A stretch of 64,000 nucleotides of DNA from positions 1-64,000 of the forward strand of contig CAOTKV010000001.1 in NCBI GenBank assembly GCA_948530865.1. The letters run 5' to 3'. A model generated the notes under the pieces. The model saw nothing but the letters and a program-made list of their open reading frames with translations. It was not told the origin of the DNA and ran no database searches. Made by a program: the position numbers and the translations under genes. Source of the stretch: an uncultured Clostridia bacterium (lineage in GTDB: Bacteria; Bacillota; Clostridia; TANB77; CAG-508). This document shows, piece by piece, positions 25,735 to 33,967 of this stretch (position 1 is the stretch's first letter; each line of letters starts with the position of its first letter).

Positions 25735-26646
25735 ATGGATGATGTTGTTTTAAAATGTAATAAACTTTGTAAAAAAATAGGAAAAAAAGATATTCTAAAA
25801 GGCATATCATTAGAAGTAAGAAAGGGAGAAATTGTAGGATTTATAGGACCAAATGGAGCAGGAAAAACTACCACGATTAAGTTAATATTAGGATTGCAAA
25901 AAATTACAAAAGGATTTGTACAAATTAATGGGTATGATATAAGAAAAGAATTTATAAAAGCAATTGAAAAGGTAGGAACTATTGTAGAAAGTCCAGATTT
26001 ATATATGTATATGTCAGGATATGATAATTTAAAAATTTCTAAAAATTGTTATAAGGGAATTAATGATAGCCGAATAGATGAAGTAGTAAAAATTGTAGGA
26101 TTAAATAATAGAATACATGACAAAGTATCTAAATATTCTTTAGGAATGAGACAAAGACTGGGAATTGCACAAGCAATACTGCATAAACCTAATTTATTAA
26201 TTTTAGATGAGCCAACAAATGGATTAGATCCAGAAGGAATTATAGAGATAAGGAATTTGATAAAAAGATTAGCTCATGAAGAAAAAATAGGAATACTTAT
26301 TTCCAGTCATAATTTGAGTGAGTTAGAGAATAGCTGTGATAAAGTTTGTATTATAAAAAGTGGAGAAATAGTGGAAGAAATGAATATTGAAGGGTTAAAA
26401 AATGAAATAGTAGAAGAGAGTTATATTTTAGAAATAAATGATTCAAAAAAGGCTAAAGATATTGTAAAAAATAGATATGAAATTTTAGATAACGAGCATA
26501 TTAAAGTATATGCAAACAAAGTAGAACTTCCTGCTATTACTAAAGAATTGGAAAAAAATCAAATTACTGTATATACAATAACAAAAGAAGAAATAACATT
26601 AGAAGATGCTTTTCTAAAAAAGATAGGAGGGAATAATATTGATTAA
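25735..26646 (+). CDS. ABC transporter ATP-binding protein
   Basis: The 303-residue ATPase has Walker A GPNGAGKTTTIK, signature YSLGMRQRLGIAQA, Walker B LLILDEPTNGLDPEG and an H-loop SSHNLSELE. Its long C-terminal tail fits the BcrA-type transporters that export antibiotics or lantibiotics. The permease gene overlaps its end. A divergent Spo0A-C-like regulator suggests antimicrobial-response control. Confidence 0.95.
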   Translation: MDDVVLKCNKLCKKIGKKDILKGISLEVRKGEIVGFIGPNGAGKTTTIKLILGLQKITKGFVQINGYDIRKEFIKAIEKVGTIVESPDLYMYMSGYDNLKISKNCYKGINDSRIDEVVKIVGLNNRIHDKVSKYSLGMRQRLGIAQAILHKPNLLILDEPTNGLDPEGIIEIRNLIKRLAHEEKIGILISSHNLSELENSCDKVCIIKSGEIVEEMNIEGLKNEIVEESYILEINDSKKAKDIVKNRYEILDNEHIKVYANKVELPAITKELEKNQITVYTITKEEITLEDAFLKKIGGNNID

Positions 26647-28099
26647 ATTAATAAAAAATGAACTTTCAAAGATTTTTAAGAAAAAGGTAATATATATATT
26701 ATTCACAATAATAGCACTTATAATAATTGCTAATACTATTATTGGCACAAACATTTATGGTGGAATTGTAATAGATCATACTGAAGAAGCAAGAGAACAA
26801 GAACAAATAGAATTAGGAAATAAAATAAAAGAACTAGATAATGTAAAAAATATAAATGAATATATAGAAGTCAAAACAAAATTAGATATGGTAAACCTAG
26901 AAAGAGAATATCCATTAGGATCTTGGCAAGAAAGAGCAATAGTAAAAAACACAAATAAAATAGAGCAAATGCTAAAAGAAATTAATATTTATACATACCA
27001 AACGAAAGATAACGAAAAATTAGAGAAAGTAAAGAAAACATACAACGATTTTTTTAATCCATTAAAAGAAAACAAGTGGAGAGATTTTATAAATTTTCAA
27101 ATAAAAGAGTTAGAAGCAAATATTGAAAATCTCGAAAAGGAAATTATAAAAGAAAAAAATAAAGAGCAGAAAGATAACCTTGAAAGTCAAATGGAACAAT
27201 ATAAATTTGATTTGGAGTTTCTAAAAATAAGGTTAGAACAAAATATCAGTTACGAAAAAAGTGATAGAAACACATTAATAGAAGCATATAAGGATAATAA
27301 ACAAGCATTAAAATTTTATACAAAAAGTTATGAACAATATAATTATAAAGAAAAAATACAGTACAATAAAATACTAGCAAATGCAAATGAATTAGAATAT
27401 AAAATATACAATAATATACCAACACTTGAACCAGATAATGCAAGAGATATGTTAAATAATATATTTCAATTTTATGAAATATTGATAATTTTAGTAATTG
27501 TTATAGTTTCAGGCTCTATTGTAAGTGATGAATTCAATAAAGGAACAATAAAATTATTATTAGTAAAACCACATGAAAGATGGAAAATCCTTTTATCAAA
27601 ATTAATAGCAGCTATTATACTAGCAATAATACTAATTCTATTTATAGTAATAGTTCAATTTTTAGTAGGTGGATGTGTATATGGATTTGAAGACTATAGT
27701 AAGCCATTAATTCAATATAATTTTAATACACAAGGAGTTATGGAAATAAATGTATTTTGCAATGTAATTATTTTAATGTTAGCAAAAATTCCTATGTATT
27801 TATTAGTTTTAAGTATTACTTTTGCAATAAGCACAATATCTAGTAATACAGCACTTTCTATAGTATTAGGAATATTAACATATTTATCTAAAAATATATT
27901 TTACTTAAATGAAAATATGGAATTTTCAAAATATCTATTACCTGTAAACTGGGATTTTACAATGTATTTGTATGGAAAATTGCCAGAAGTATCTTTTTTA
28001 AAATTTGATTTTTCTATTATGATTTGTTTAGTAAGTTATATATTTATTATGTTGATAACATTTGCATATTTTAAAAATAAAGATGTAAAAAATATATGA
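26639..28099 (+). CDS. ABC-2 type transporter permease
   Basis: The 486-residue membrane protein has an N-terminal helix (about 18-38), a very large extracytoplasmic coiled-coil insert (about 45-265, rich in Glu and Lys), then about five to six C-terminal helices with KGTIKLLLVKPHERWKILLSK, a typical ABC-2 coupling segment. It starts at TTG overlapping the ATPase gene by eight bases. Together they form a bacitracin/lantibiotic-type exporter; substrate is unknown. Confidence 0.88.
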   Translation: MIKLIKNELSKIFKKKVIYILFTIIALIIIANTIIGTNIYGGIVIDHTEEAREQEQIELGNKIKELDNVKNINEYIEVKTKLDMVNLEREYPLGSWQERAIVKNTNKIEQMLKEINIYTYQTKDNEKLEKVKKTYNDFFNPLKENKWRDFINFQIKELEANIENLEKEIIKEKNKEQKDNLESQMEQYKFDLEFLKIRLEQNISYEKSDRNTLIEAYKDNKQALKFYTKSYEQYNYKEKIQYNKILANANELEYKIYNNIPTLEPDNARDMLNNIFQFYEILIILVIVIVSGSIVSDEFNKGTIKLLLVKPHERWKILLSKLIAAIILAIILILFIVIVQFLVGGCVYGFEDYSKPLIQYNFNTQGVMEINVFCNVIILMLAKIPMYLLVLSITFAISTISSNTALSIVLGILTYLSKNIFYLNENMEFSKYLLPVNWDFTMYLYGKLPEVSFLKFDFSIMICLVSYIFIMLITFAYFKNKDVKNI

Positions 28100-28132
28100 G
28101 GAAAAATATAAAATAATAAAGTATAATAATGT

Positions 28133-28144
28133 AGTAGTCGAAAA
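28133..28144 (+). repeat. Left copy of 12-bp inverted repeat AGTAGTCGAAAA
   Basis: It lies 66 bases upstream of the RHH gene start. Its exact complement TTTTCGACTACT is found at 28666, about 68 bases upstream of the next gene. The pair may be operator sites of the RHH protein or element-like ends. Confidence 0.6.
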
Positions 28145-28207
28145 TACCACCTCATAGGAATTAAAAATATTGTTTTAGGACACTATAATAGTTGTGTGAG
28201 GTGGTAT
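28144..28207 (+). promoter_or_regulatory. RBS-sequestering inverted repeat with internal -10 box
   Basis: ATACCACCTCA at 28144 is the exact complement of TGAGGTGGTAT at 28197, which contains the ribosome site and ends two bases before the ATG. A TATAAT at 28184 would start its own RNA just downstream of the left arm. Only read-through transcripts from the ABC operon would then fold and hide the ribosome site. Confidence 0.65.
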
Positions 28208-28209
28208 AA

Positions 28210-28536
28210 ATGAATACTTTTGATAAATATTTGTTGAAAAAAGATAAACTTATAAAAAGAAGAATAGAAATAGATAGTTCATTGTATGAAAAATTGGCAA
28301 AATTAGTAGATATATATGATGCTTCAATTAATAAACTAGTCAATATAGCAATATTAGAAATGATTGAAACAGAAAATGTACAGGTATATGAAAGACCAGA
28401 AAATGAAATTTCAGAATCACATAATTTTGCAATAAGAGAAAGTTCTTATTTAGAATTAGAAAAGTTTAGAGATAGATATGGATTATCAATTTATAAGCTA
28501 ACCAATATTGCTATTTATAATGCTCTAAATAGTTAA
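28210..28536 (+). CDS. Tandem ribbon-helix-helix DNA-binding protein
   Basis: The 108-residue protein contains two similar RHH units: RRIEIDSSLYEKLAKLVDIY with KLVNIAILEMI (about 17-53), and NFAIRESSYLELEKFRDRYG with KLTNIAIYNAL (about 72-107). A fused duplicate would act like a pre-formed dimer. Flanking 12-bp inverted repeats upstream of this gene and the next could be its operators. A strong terminator follows. The target is unknown. Confidence 0.7.
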   Translation: MNTFDKYLLKKDKLIKRRIEIDSSLYEKLAKLVDIYDASINKLVNIAILEMIETENVQVYERPENEISESHNFAIRESSYLELEKFRDRYGLSIYKLTNIAIYNALNS

Positions 28537-28566
28537 TTTAAGTTATTTAAAATCAAAAAAATGCAG

Positions 28567-28598
28567 AAAATACTAGAATTTAAAGATTCTAGTATTTT
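28567..28598 (+). terminator. Intrinsic terminator after the RHH gene
   Basis: AAAATACTAGAAT and ATTCTAGTATTTT form a perfect 13-bp stem with a 6-base loop, followed by more U residues. Confidence 0.88.
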
Positions 28599-28665
28599 TA
28601 TTTGTAAAATTTGTAAAAAAATGTCGGAAAATTTTCTTTGCATTGAAAATACTACGAAAGAATAC

Positions 28666-28677
28666 TTTTCGACTACT
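28666..28677 (-). repeat. Right copy of 12-bp inverted repeat
   Basis: TTTTCGACTACT is the exact complement of the left copy at 28133. It lies just upstream of a strong promoter (TTGACT/TATAAT) for the next gene. Confidence 0.6.
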
Positions 28678-28684
28678 GCAACGG

Positions 28685-28712
28685 TTGACTAATAAATGAA
28701 AAGTGCTATAAT
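28685..28712 (+). promoter_or_regulatory. Strong promoter
   Basis: TTGACT and TATAAT are separated by 16 bases. It reads into the small coiled-coil gene and the AbrB-like gene beyond. Confidence 0.8.
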
Positions 28713-28745
28713 ATAGGAAATAATCATATTTTGGGAGGAATTAAG

Positions 28746-28934
28746 TTGAAGAATGACAAAATAGAAGAGCTATCGTCAGAAACAGTAAAACTATTGGAAA
28801 AAACTAAAAAAGACTATAAAAAATATGAAACAGAGAGAAAAAAGTTATATGAATATTTTGTCAATAAAAATGATGTAGAAAAATGGGAAGCATATATAAA
28901 AGAATTGAAAGAATTAATAAATGAAAAATTATGA
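28746..28934 (+). CDS. Small coiled-coil protein
   Basis: The 62-residue protein starts at TTG after GGGAGGA (an earlier in-frame TTG overlaps that site). It is entirely helical and charged (KKTKKDYKKYETERKKLYEY). It might pair with the downstream AbrB-like or upstream RHH regulator, but no family is recognised. Confidence 0.5.
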   Translation: MKNDKIEELSSETVKLLEKTKKDYKKYETERKKLYEYFVNKNDVEKWEAYIKELKELINEKL

Positions 28935-29080
28935 GAAATATAAAATATGATAATATAAAACAAGAAAGGAGAGGATATTTAATAATAGTATAGAAATTTG
29001 GCTTATATATAATAATAAACAAATTTTATATGTAGAAATAGATGTAGAAAAAGCCATAAGATATTTTTTTGTTTATGATT

Positions 29081-29095
29081 ACAAACTGGGTTTGT
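29081..29095. promoter_or_regulatory. ACAAAC-TGG-GTTTGT operator-like dyad
   Basis: A perfect 6+6 palindrome lies about 25 bases before the AbrB-like gene. The same TTACAAACTGGGTTT sequence occurs at 30473 in front of the minus-strand XRE gene, so both may bind that regulator. A start-less open stretch of about 38 codons (29000-29095) overlaps this site. Confidence 0.55.
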
Positions 29096-29118
29096 AAAAA
29101 AGAAAGAGAGGAATAATT

Positions 29119-29616
29119 ATGGAAAGATCTATGAAAGTAGAAGAAAAAAGTAAAAAAGAATTATTAGAAGTTGATGAATTAGGAAGAGTTACAATAGAAT
29201 TTGACCGAAGAGAAAGACATGGGATTAAAGAAAAAGATAAGTTTGAAATTTATATTGAAAACAATAGTATTATGCTTAGAAAATTAGACATATTAGTAGA
29301 AAAAGAAGAAATAGGCAAGAGTAAGTATACAATCAATGGTGATGTTGAAATTGATGTTCAAGTAAATAAAATAAAAGAAACAATACTAAATATTAATGAT
29401 ATAGGTCATTATATAAGAAGAATTGATGAGTTAGGAAGAATAGTGATTCCAATAGAATTAAGACAATTACTAGGTATTTTACCTAAAGATAAACTTGAAA
29501 TTGATGATGTAGGAAATAATATGTCTTTAACTAAAAAGGAGAAAAATAGAAAATATGACAAAAGGCACAGTGCTTATCGTAGTAAAAGACAAAAACAACA
29601 TAGCCGAAGATATTAA
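29119..29616 (+). CDS. Double SpoVT/AbrB-domain regulator
   Basis: The 165-residue protein has two AbrB-type swapped-hairpin domains: VDELGRVTIEFDRRERHGI (about 16-35) and IDELGRIVIPIELRQLLGI (about 103-121). AbrB-family proteins control transition-state and sporulation genes and plasmid addiction systems. The basic C-terminus overlaps the next gene by about 60 bases. A shared palindromic operator upstream ties it to the XRE gene at 30155. Confidence 0.75.
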   Translation: MERSMKVEEKSKKELLEVDELGRVTIEFDRRERHGIKEKDKFEIYIENNSIMLRKLDILVEKEEIGKSKYTINGDVEIDVQVNKIKETILNINDIGHYIRRIDELGRIVIPIELRQLLGILPKDKLEIDDVGNNMSLTKKEKNRKYDKRHSAYRSKRQKQHSRRY

Positions 29617-30190
29617 GAAAAAAACACAATTTAAGATAGATATTTTGGAGACTATTATAAACAAGGAAAGAATAAAAGAATTTAATGAGAAAGCTAATGT
29701 AGAATATGATTATATCATTTTTTATGAAAAAATCAATTTTTTAGTGGAGCTGAAAAATTATATACCATTAAACTATACTAAAAAAAATCAAATATTTATT
29801 AATGAGATATTATTAAATCCTATTATAATAAGTAATATAGAAGATAGAATAAATAACAAAGAAATAATTGAAATAGGAATATTACTAAAACATATTATAA
29901 GAAATGCAATACCAAAAGAACAATTTAATATTGAAAAAGAAGTAGAAAAAATAAAAAGTTTTAATAATTATGATGAAGAAATAACAAAAATTTTTAAAAC
30001 AAGATTATATAGAATAATAGAAAAGTATTATATACGAAATAGTTTTTTTAGAACATTGAAATATAAAGTAAATAGAGATAGAATTATAAAAGATTTTATA
30101 TATAAAGTATTAGAAAATATTGAAAAAGATATACAAAAAAACACTAATAATCAATTAGTGTTCAAAGAATTTTTCGGTATCATCATATAA
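29555..30190 (+). CDS. Hypothetical protein
   Basis: The 211-residue protein is rich in Ile, Lys, Asn and Glu and overlaps the AbrB-like gene by about 60 bases and the converging XRE gene by 36. A central stretch (VEYDYIIFYEKINFLVELKNYI) suggests an alpha/beta core. The family is not recognised. Overlaps on both sides are unusual, so the C-terminal end may be less certain. Confidence 0.5.
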   Translation: MTKGTVLIVVKDKNNIAEDIKKKTQFKIDILETIINKERIKEFNEKANVEYDYIIFYEKINFLVELKNYIPLNYTKKNQIFINEILLNPIIISNIEDRINNKEIIEIGILLKHIIRNAIPKEQFNIEKEVEKIKSFNNYDEEITKIFKTRLYRIIEKYYIRNSFFRTLKYKVNRDRIIKDFIYKVLENIEKDIQKNTNNQLVFKEFFGIII

Positions 30191-30448
30191 TGTATCAAGA
30201 CTAACATTTAAAGCCATAGAAAATGCTTTAATCTCGAAATCTTTGATGAGTCTTTTATTATTTTCTATTTCATAGATGTCTGCTATATACATAGTAACAC
30301 CAAACAATTCGAGCTTTCTACATAAATCTGGTTGAGATAGCTGTTGTTCTTCACGAATCTTTTTTATATTTGAACCGACAATATTTACATTATCGTTTAA
30401 TTTACGAATAACACCCATGTAAGTAACTCCTTTCTGCATTTTAATCAT
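30155..30448 (-). CDS. XRE-family regulator
   Basis: The 97-residue protein has a helix-turn-helix with EQQLSQPDLCRKLELFGV (about residues 33-50) and a short tail. It belongs to the small XRE regulators with an extra loop (YIADIYEIENNKRLI). Its promoter region holds the TTACAAACTGGGTTT sequence also present before the AbrB-like gene. It is divergent from the receiver-domain gene. Confidence 0.8.
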   Translation of the reverse strand: MIKMQKGVTYMGVIRKLNDNVNIVGSNIKKIREEQQLSQPDLCRKLELFGVTMYIADIYEIENNKRLIKDFEIKAFSMALNVSLDTLYDDTEKFFEH

Positions 30449-30472
30449 TTTATAATAAATTATAGTGGTAAG

Positions 30473-30487
30473 TTACAAACTGGGTTT
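30473..30487. promoter_or_regulatory. TTACAAACTGGGTTT operator copy near the XRE promoter
   Basis: It matches the dyad at 29081 over 15 bases. On the minus strand it overlaps a TTGTAA -35-like box upstream of a TATAAA -10-like box for the XRE gene, which fits repression. Confidence 0.5.
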
Positions 30488-30572
30488 TATGCTTAGAAAA
30501 GAATTACATTAAATAGCAATTGAATCTAAAAATATTCTATCTTACAAAAAATAATGTAAAGGTAGAGAATTT

Positions 30573-31061
30573 ATGGAAGAAAAAATAAGAATTAAAATAA
30601 TTATAGCAGATGATAATAAAATTTTTTGTAAAATATTAGAAGAATATTTATTAAAGTTTGAAGAAATAGAAATACTAGGTATTGCTTATACAGATGAAGA
30701 GGAAATTAATATGATAGAAAATTTAAAACCAGAAATAGTCATAACAGACCTTGTAAGGAAACATAAATATACAGGATTACAAATAATAAAAGACTATAGT
30801 AAAAGAAAAGCAAAACCAGAGTTTCTAGTAATTTCAGCTGATGAAAAAGAGGATGTAATTGATACTAATTTAAAAATAGGAGGTTACATTGAAAAACCAT
30901 TTTTTGATTCTTCTATTATTATAGAAGAACTTAGGAGGATAAAAGCTGAAAAAATACATGAACAGAATCAAATAATGACTCTAAAAGAAATAAAAATAAT
31001 AGTAAACAATTTTTGGTATAAAATATTGGAATTTTTCAAAATAAGAAAGCAGGTGAAATAA
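30573..31061 (+). CDS. Stand-alone Spo0A-like receiver domain
   Basis: The 162-residue protein has a complete response-regulator receiver: acidic pair ADDNKIFCKIL, phospho-acceptor Asp in EIVITDLV, VISADE, and the conserved Lys in GYIEKPF. The N-terminus is close to Spo0A's IADDN start. It lacks the Spo0A DNA-binding domain, having instead a short helical tail. It may compete for phosphoryl groups in the sporulation phosphorelay; that role is inferred. It is translationally linked to the next gene (1-base overlap). Confidence 0.8.
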   Translation: MEEKIRIKIIIADDNKIFCKILEEYLLKFEEIEILGIAYTDEEEINMIENLKPEIVITDLVRKHKYTGLQIIKDYSKRKAKPEFLVISADEKEDVIDTNLKIGGYIEKPFFDSSIIIEELRRIKAEKIHEQNQIMTLKEIKIIVNNFWYKILEFFKIRKQVK

Positions 31062-31546
31062 TGTTAGAACAATTTGAGATAAAGGGAAATCTTAATAGAA
31101 GAAAAGTAGTTCAATACTTAAAAAATAGTAAAATTGACTTATCAAAATTTACAATACAAGAAAATAAAGATTATCCTGGTGGACTTGAATTAGTAGATAG
31201 CAAAAAAAGAAAAATAGTAATATACGATGACTATTTGACAAAAGAGATACGAGTAATATACAAAGATTTAAATAGAAGCAAACAAAAATTAGAAGCAGAT
31301 ATTGCATTGTTCTCGTGGGATTCATATTTAGAAATTGCAAATAAATTGCATCAAACAGTAAGAATAGAACAGTTGGATGAAAAACATATAAGATTTATAA
31401 GAACTATAAAATATGAAGATGGTGCAGCAGAAAAAGTTCATACTAGTCAAATATTTGACCAAAATAGTGACTTATATGATATATATGAATATTTTGACAA
31501 AGAGAGTGAATTAATGGTAAAACAAATGCAAAAGGTAGAAGTGTAA
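31061..31546 (+). CDS. Hypothetical protein, first of a tandem pair
   Basis: The 161-residue protein is a clear paralogue of its downstream neighbour; both share RKVVQYLK / RQKVIEYLK starts, the PGGLELVD / PGAIEMID motif and the end SDLYDIYEYF / NDLYDIYEYL. The fold is unrecognised. Both follow the Spo0A-like receiver and an RpoA-tail-like gene comes next, implying a regulatory locus. Confidence 0.6.
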   Translation: MLEQFEIKGNLNRRKVVQYLKNSKIDLSKFTIQENKDYPGGLELVDSKKRKIVIYDDYLTKEIRVIYKDLNRSKQKLEADIALFSWDSYLEIANKLHQTVRIEQLDEKHIRFIRTIKYEDGAAEKVHTSQIFDQNSDLYDIYEYFDKESELMVKQMQKVEV

Positions 31547-31612
31547 GTTAAATTACTAAGGAATATTGATATACTAGAATTTAAAAATTTTTAAGATTAG
31601 AAGGTATGAGAA

Positions 31613-32074
31613 ATGTTAGAAAACTTAGAATTAAAAGATAACATTTATAGGCAAAAAGTAATTGAATATTTAAAAGAAAGTAGATTTGAACTGGATAAGT
31701 ACAAAATAAAAAATTTCAAGGACTTTCCAGGAGCTATCGAAATGATAGATAAAAAAGGAAGATCTATTGTAATTTTTTACAATTATCTAACTGAAAATAT
31801 AGAAGTCATATATAAAGGATTAAAAAGGAATGCTTTAGAAGTATATATATCTATAGTTCAATTTTTAGTAGATAGATATAAAGAAAAAGCAGCAGAACTA
31901 GAAAAATTAGTAGTTGTAGATACTATTGATAAGTATCATATAAGATTTAAAATTAAATTAGAAAAAGGTAATAATATAACAAAAATTAGTCCAATATTCG
32001 ATATAGATAATGACTTATATGATATATATGAATATTTAGAAAGTCAAATTGAGGAATTAAATAAGGAGGTGTAA
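31613..32074 (+). CDS. Hypothetical protein, second of a tandem pair
   Basis: The 153-residue paralogue of the preceding gene shares an N-terminal helix, a basic RSIVIFYNYLTENIEVIYKG beta section and the NDLYDIYEYL end. Its tandem position suggests a local duplication. No family is recognised. Its stop is one base from the TTG start of the next gene. Confidence 0.55.
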   Translation: MLENLELKDNIYRQKVIEYLKESRFELDKYKIKNFKDFPGAIEMIDKKGRSIVIFYNYLTENIEVIYKGLKRNALEVYISIVQFLVDRYKEKAAELEKLVVVDTIDKYHIRFKIKLEKGNNITKISPIFDIDNDLYDIYEYLESQIEELNKEV

Positions 32075-32075
32075 G

Positions 32076-32273
32076 TTGAACTCATTAGAAAAAATTGATA
32101 TATTAATGTTAAAAACAGAAATAAAACAAAAGTTGAAGAAAAATAAGATTACTAATTTAAAGCAATTGACTAATTTAAAAAGAAAAGACTTTAGTAAATT
32201 AGATTTTAATCAATATGAGATAGAGCAAATAGAGATTAAGCTACAATTAGAAGGATTAGATCTAAAAAGATAA
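32076..32273 (+). CDS. Small RpoA-CTD-like protein
   Basis: The 65-residue product resembles the RNA polymerase alpha C-terminal domain or a helix-hairpin-helix module: NKITNLKQLTNLKRKDFSKL with QIEIKLQLEGLDL mirrors the ITTVGELxxLSxxDLLxI...ILxxLGL pattern. It may mimic the alpha tail to bias transcription, but this is inference from weak similarity. A TTG start follows AAGGAGGTG. Confidence 0.5.
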   Translation: MNSLEKIDILMLKTEIKQKLKKNKITNLKQLTNLKRKDFSKLDFNQYEIEQIEIKLQLEGLDLKR

Positions 32274-32416
32274 GTACGAAGTAGCTTTTTTATTTACCCT
32301 TGAAATGACCAATAATAACAATATAAATTATTATTAGTTTATAATAATAATTTTAGCAAAATGAGATAATGCCATTAAGAAAAATAATTATTATTGTTAG
32401 TATTGGAGGCGAGAAA

Positions 32417-32800
32417 ATGAGTAGAGTAGATAGAAGAGAATTTAAAGACTGGAAAGGATTTGGAGCAAGGACAAGAAAATGTAGAGAAAGTGTGGGAATG
32501 ACAAGAGAACGATTTGCTGAAATGATAGGCAGAACAGAAAATTATCTATTAAGCCTAGAAAAAGGTGATAAAAGTTGTAGCATACACACACTACATCAGA
32601 TTTGTACATCTTTAAAAGAATCTCCAGATTACATATTATATGGTGATGGTATGGAAAAGGAAAAAGAAAACACAGATAAAGAAATATTATTAGAAATTAT
32701 AAATAAATGTAATTCAAAGCAATTAAGAATTTTAAGAGAAGTTGTTGTTGCAATTTTTCCTAATTTTCCTGACATTATAGAAGAGAATGATAACGATTAA
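32417..32800 (+). CDS. XRE-family regulator
   Basis: The 127-residue protein has a helix-turn-helix (GMTRERFAEMIGRTENYLLSLEKG) and a C-terminus typical of conjugative-element XRE proteins (ILLEIINKCNSKQLRILREV). The start is set at the ATG after GGAGGCGAG. It is the last gene before the transfer region and before the first GGGAAAAATTT promoter cassette, so it may control transfer. Confidence 0.85.
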   Translation: MSRVDRREFKDWKGFGARTRKCRESVGMTRERFAEMIGRTENYLLSLEKGDKSCSIHTLHQICTSLKESPDYILYGDGMEKEKENTDKEILLEIINKCNSKQLRILREVVVAIFPNFPDIIEENDND

Positions 32801-32813
32801 ATTTATATGAATA

Positions 32814-32858
32814 GGGAAAAATTTGGGAATTGATAAAGTGAATTCTTGTAGATATAAT
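32814..32858 (+). promoter_or_regulatory. Element-type promoter A (upstream of parB)
   Basis: GGGAAAAATTTGGGAA is followed by TTGATA, a 17-base spacer and TATAAT. It is one of six near-identical cassettes in the window. Confidence 0.85.
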
Positions 32859-32863
32859 GATAC

Positions 32864-32922
32864 CATCAAAAAAGTAGATAAGTGCCAAGCAATTGGTGCT
32901 TATTTTTTGCACTTTTTTGATG
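32864..32922 (+). terminator. Leader hairpin/attenuator A
   Basis: AAGTGCCAA pairs with TTGGTGCTT and is followed by ATTTTTT. An outer perfect repeat (CATCAAAAAAGT / ACTTTTTTGATG) encloses it. It begins right at the predicted start site, so RNA would terminate before parB unless antiterminated. Confidence 0.75.
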
Positions 32923-32950
32923 TGAAATTTACAAGAAAGGAGCTATAAAG

Positions 32951-33964
32951 ATGAGTGAACAAATACAGCAGCTTTTTAAAAAAGCATTGCAAAATCGAAA
33001 TCAGGAGGAAGAAAAAGCACAAGAGGAAAAAAAGAAAGTAGAGGAACTTGAAGAAAATAATTCTCAGCAAATTCCTGAAGTAAAAGAAGACATTAAAACA
33101 ATAGAAGATTCTAAAATAGAAGAACCAAAAGTTGAAGAAGATTTAGAAGATAACAAAGAAAAAAGAATAATGATAAGTATCGACAAATTAGAAGATTTTC
33201 CAAATCAACCATTTAAGCCTTATTCAAAAGAAAAACAAGCAGAAATGATAGAAAGTATCAAAATTAATGGTATTATTCAAGACTTAATTGTAAGACCATT
33301 ACCAAATGGTAAGTATCAAATTTTAAGTGGACACAATAGAAGAGATTGTGCAAAAATAGTTGGACTAACTGAACTTCCATGTAAGATTAAAGATATAGAG
33401 GATGATGATGCAAATTTGATTTTAATTGATAGCAATCTTATTCAAAGAAAAGACTTTTTTCCTTCAGAAATGGCAAAAGGGCTACTAATTAAAAAAGAGA
33501 TTTACAAAAAAAGAAATGTAAAAAGTGATTTCTTTGAAGAAATTGGAAAAGAACAAAATATGAGTCGAGGAAATATTCAGAGATATTTACGATTAAATTA
33601 TCTTAATTCAAAACTACTAGAAATGGTTGATTCTAAAGAGATAAATATAAAACTAGGAGAAGAATTATCATTCTTAAAAGATGAAGAACAAGAGTTTTTA
33701 GCAAGTTTAATTTATCCAAATGTACAAAAATTAACAACTAGCCAAGTAAAAAAACTAAGAGAAGAATCAAGTGTTGATAATTTAACAGAAGATAAAATAA
33801 TAGAAATACTAGAAAAGAAAGATACTGAAGAGAAAGAAAATAAGGGAGAAATTACTTTTTCAAGTGATGAATTAAATAAATACTTTAAAGATTTTGGAAC
33901 AACAGAAGAAATTAAAGAATTTATTATTGTTATGCTAGAAGCATACTTTGGAAATAAGGTGTAA
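32951..33964 (+). CDS. ParB/Spo0J-like partition protein
   Basis: The 337-residue protein has a long acidic N-terminal arm (residues 1-70), a ParB/Srx domain with ISIDKLEDFPNQPFKPYS, IIQDLIVRPL and the CTP-binding-type SGHNRRDCAKIVGL (about residues 120-133), then a helix-turn-helix (EEIGKEQNMSRGNIQRYLRL). It binds parS-like DNA for segregation or regulation of the element. No parA of the classic kind lies next to it; a degenerate MinD-like gene is at 45516. Confidence 0.9.
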   Translation: MSEQIQQLFKKALQNRNQEEEKAQEEKKKVEELEENNSQQIPEVKEDIKTIEDSKIEEPKVEEDLEDNKEKRIMISIDKLEDFPNQPFKPYSKEKQAEMIESIKINGIIQDLIVRPLPNGKYQILSGHNRRDCAKIVGLTELPCKIKDIEDDDANLILIDSNLIQRKDFFPSEMAKGLLIKKEIYKKRNVKSDFFEEIGKEQNMSRGNIQRYLRLNYLNSKLLEMVDSKEINIKLGEELSFLKDEEQEFLASLIYPNVQKLTTSQVKKLREESSVDNLTEDKIIEILEKKDTEEKENKGEITFSSDELNKYFKDFGTTEEIKEFIIVMLEAYFGNKV

Positions 33965-33967
33965 TAT

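Noticed and set aside
28984..29098. Open stretch ending TAA after ATA-GAA-ATT-TGG
   Set aside because: No ATG, GTG or TTG start is present at a sensible distance from the GGAGAGG site, so I did not call it a gene.
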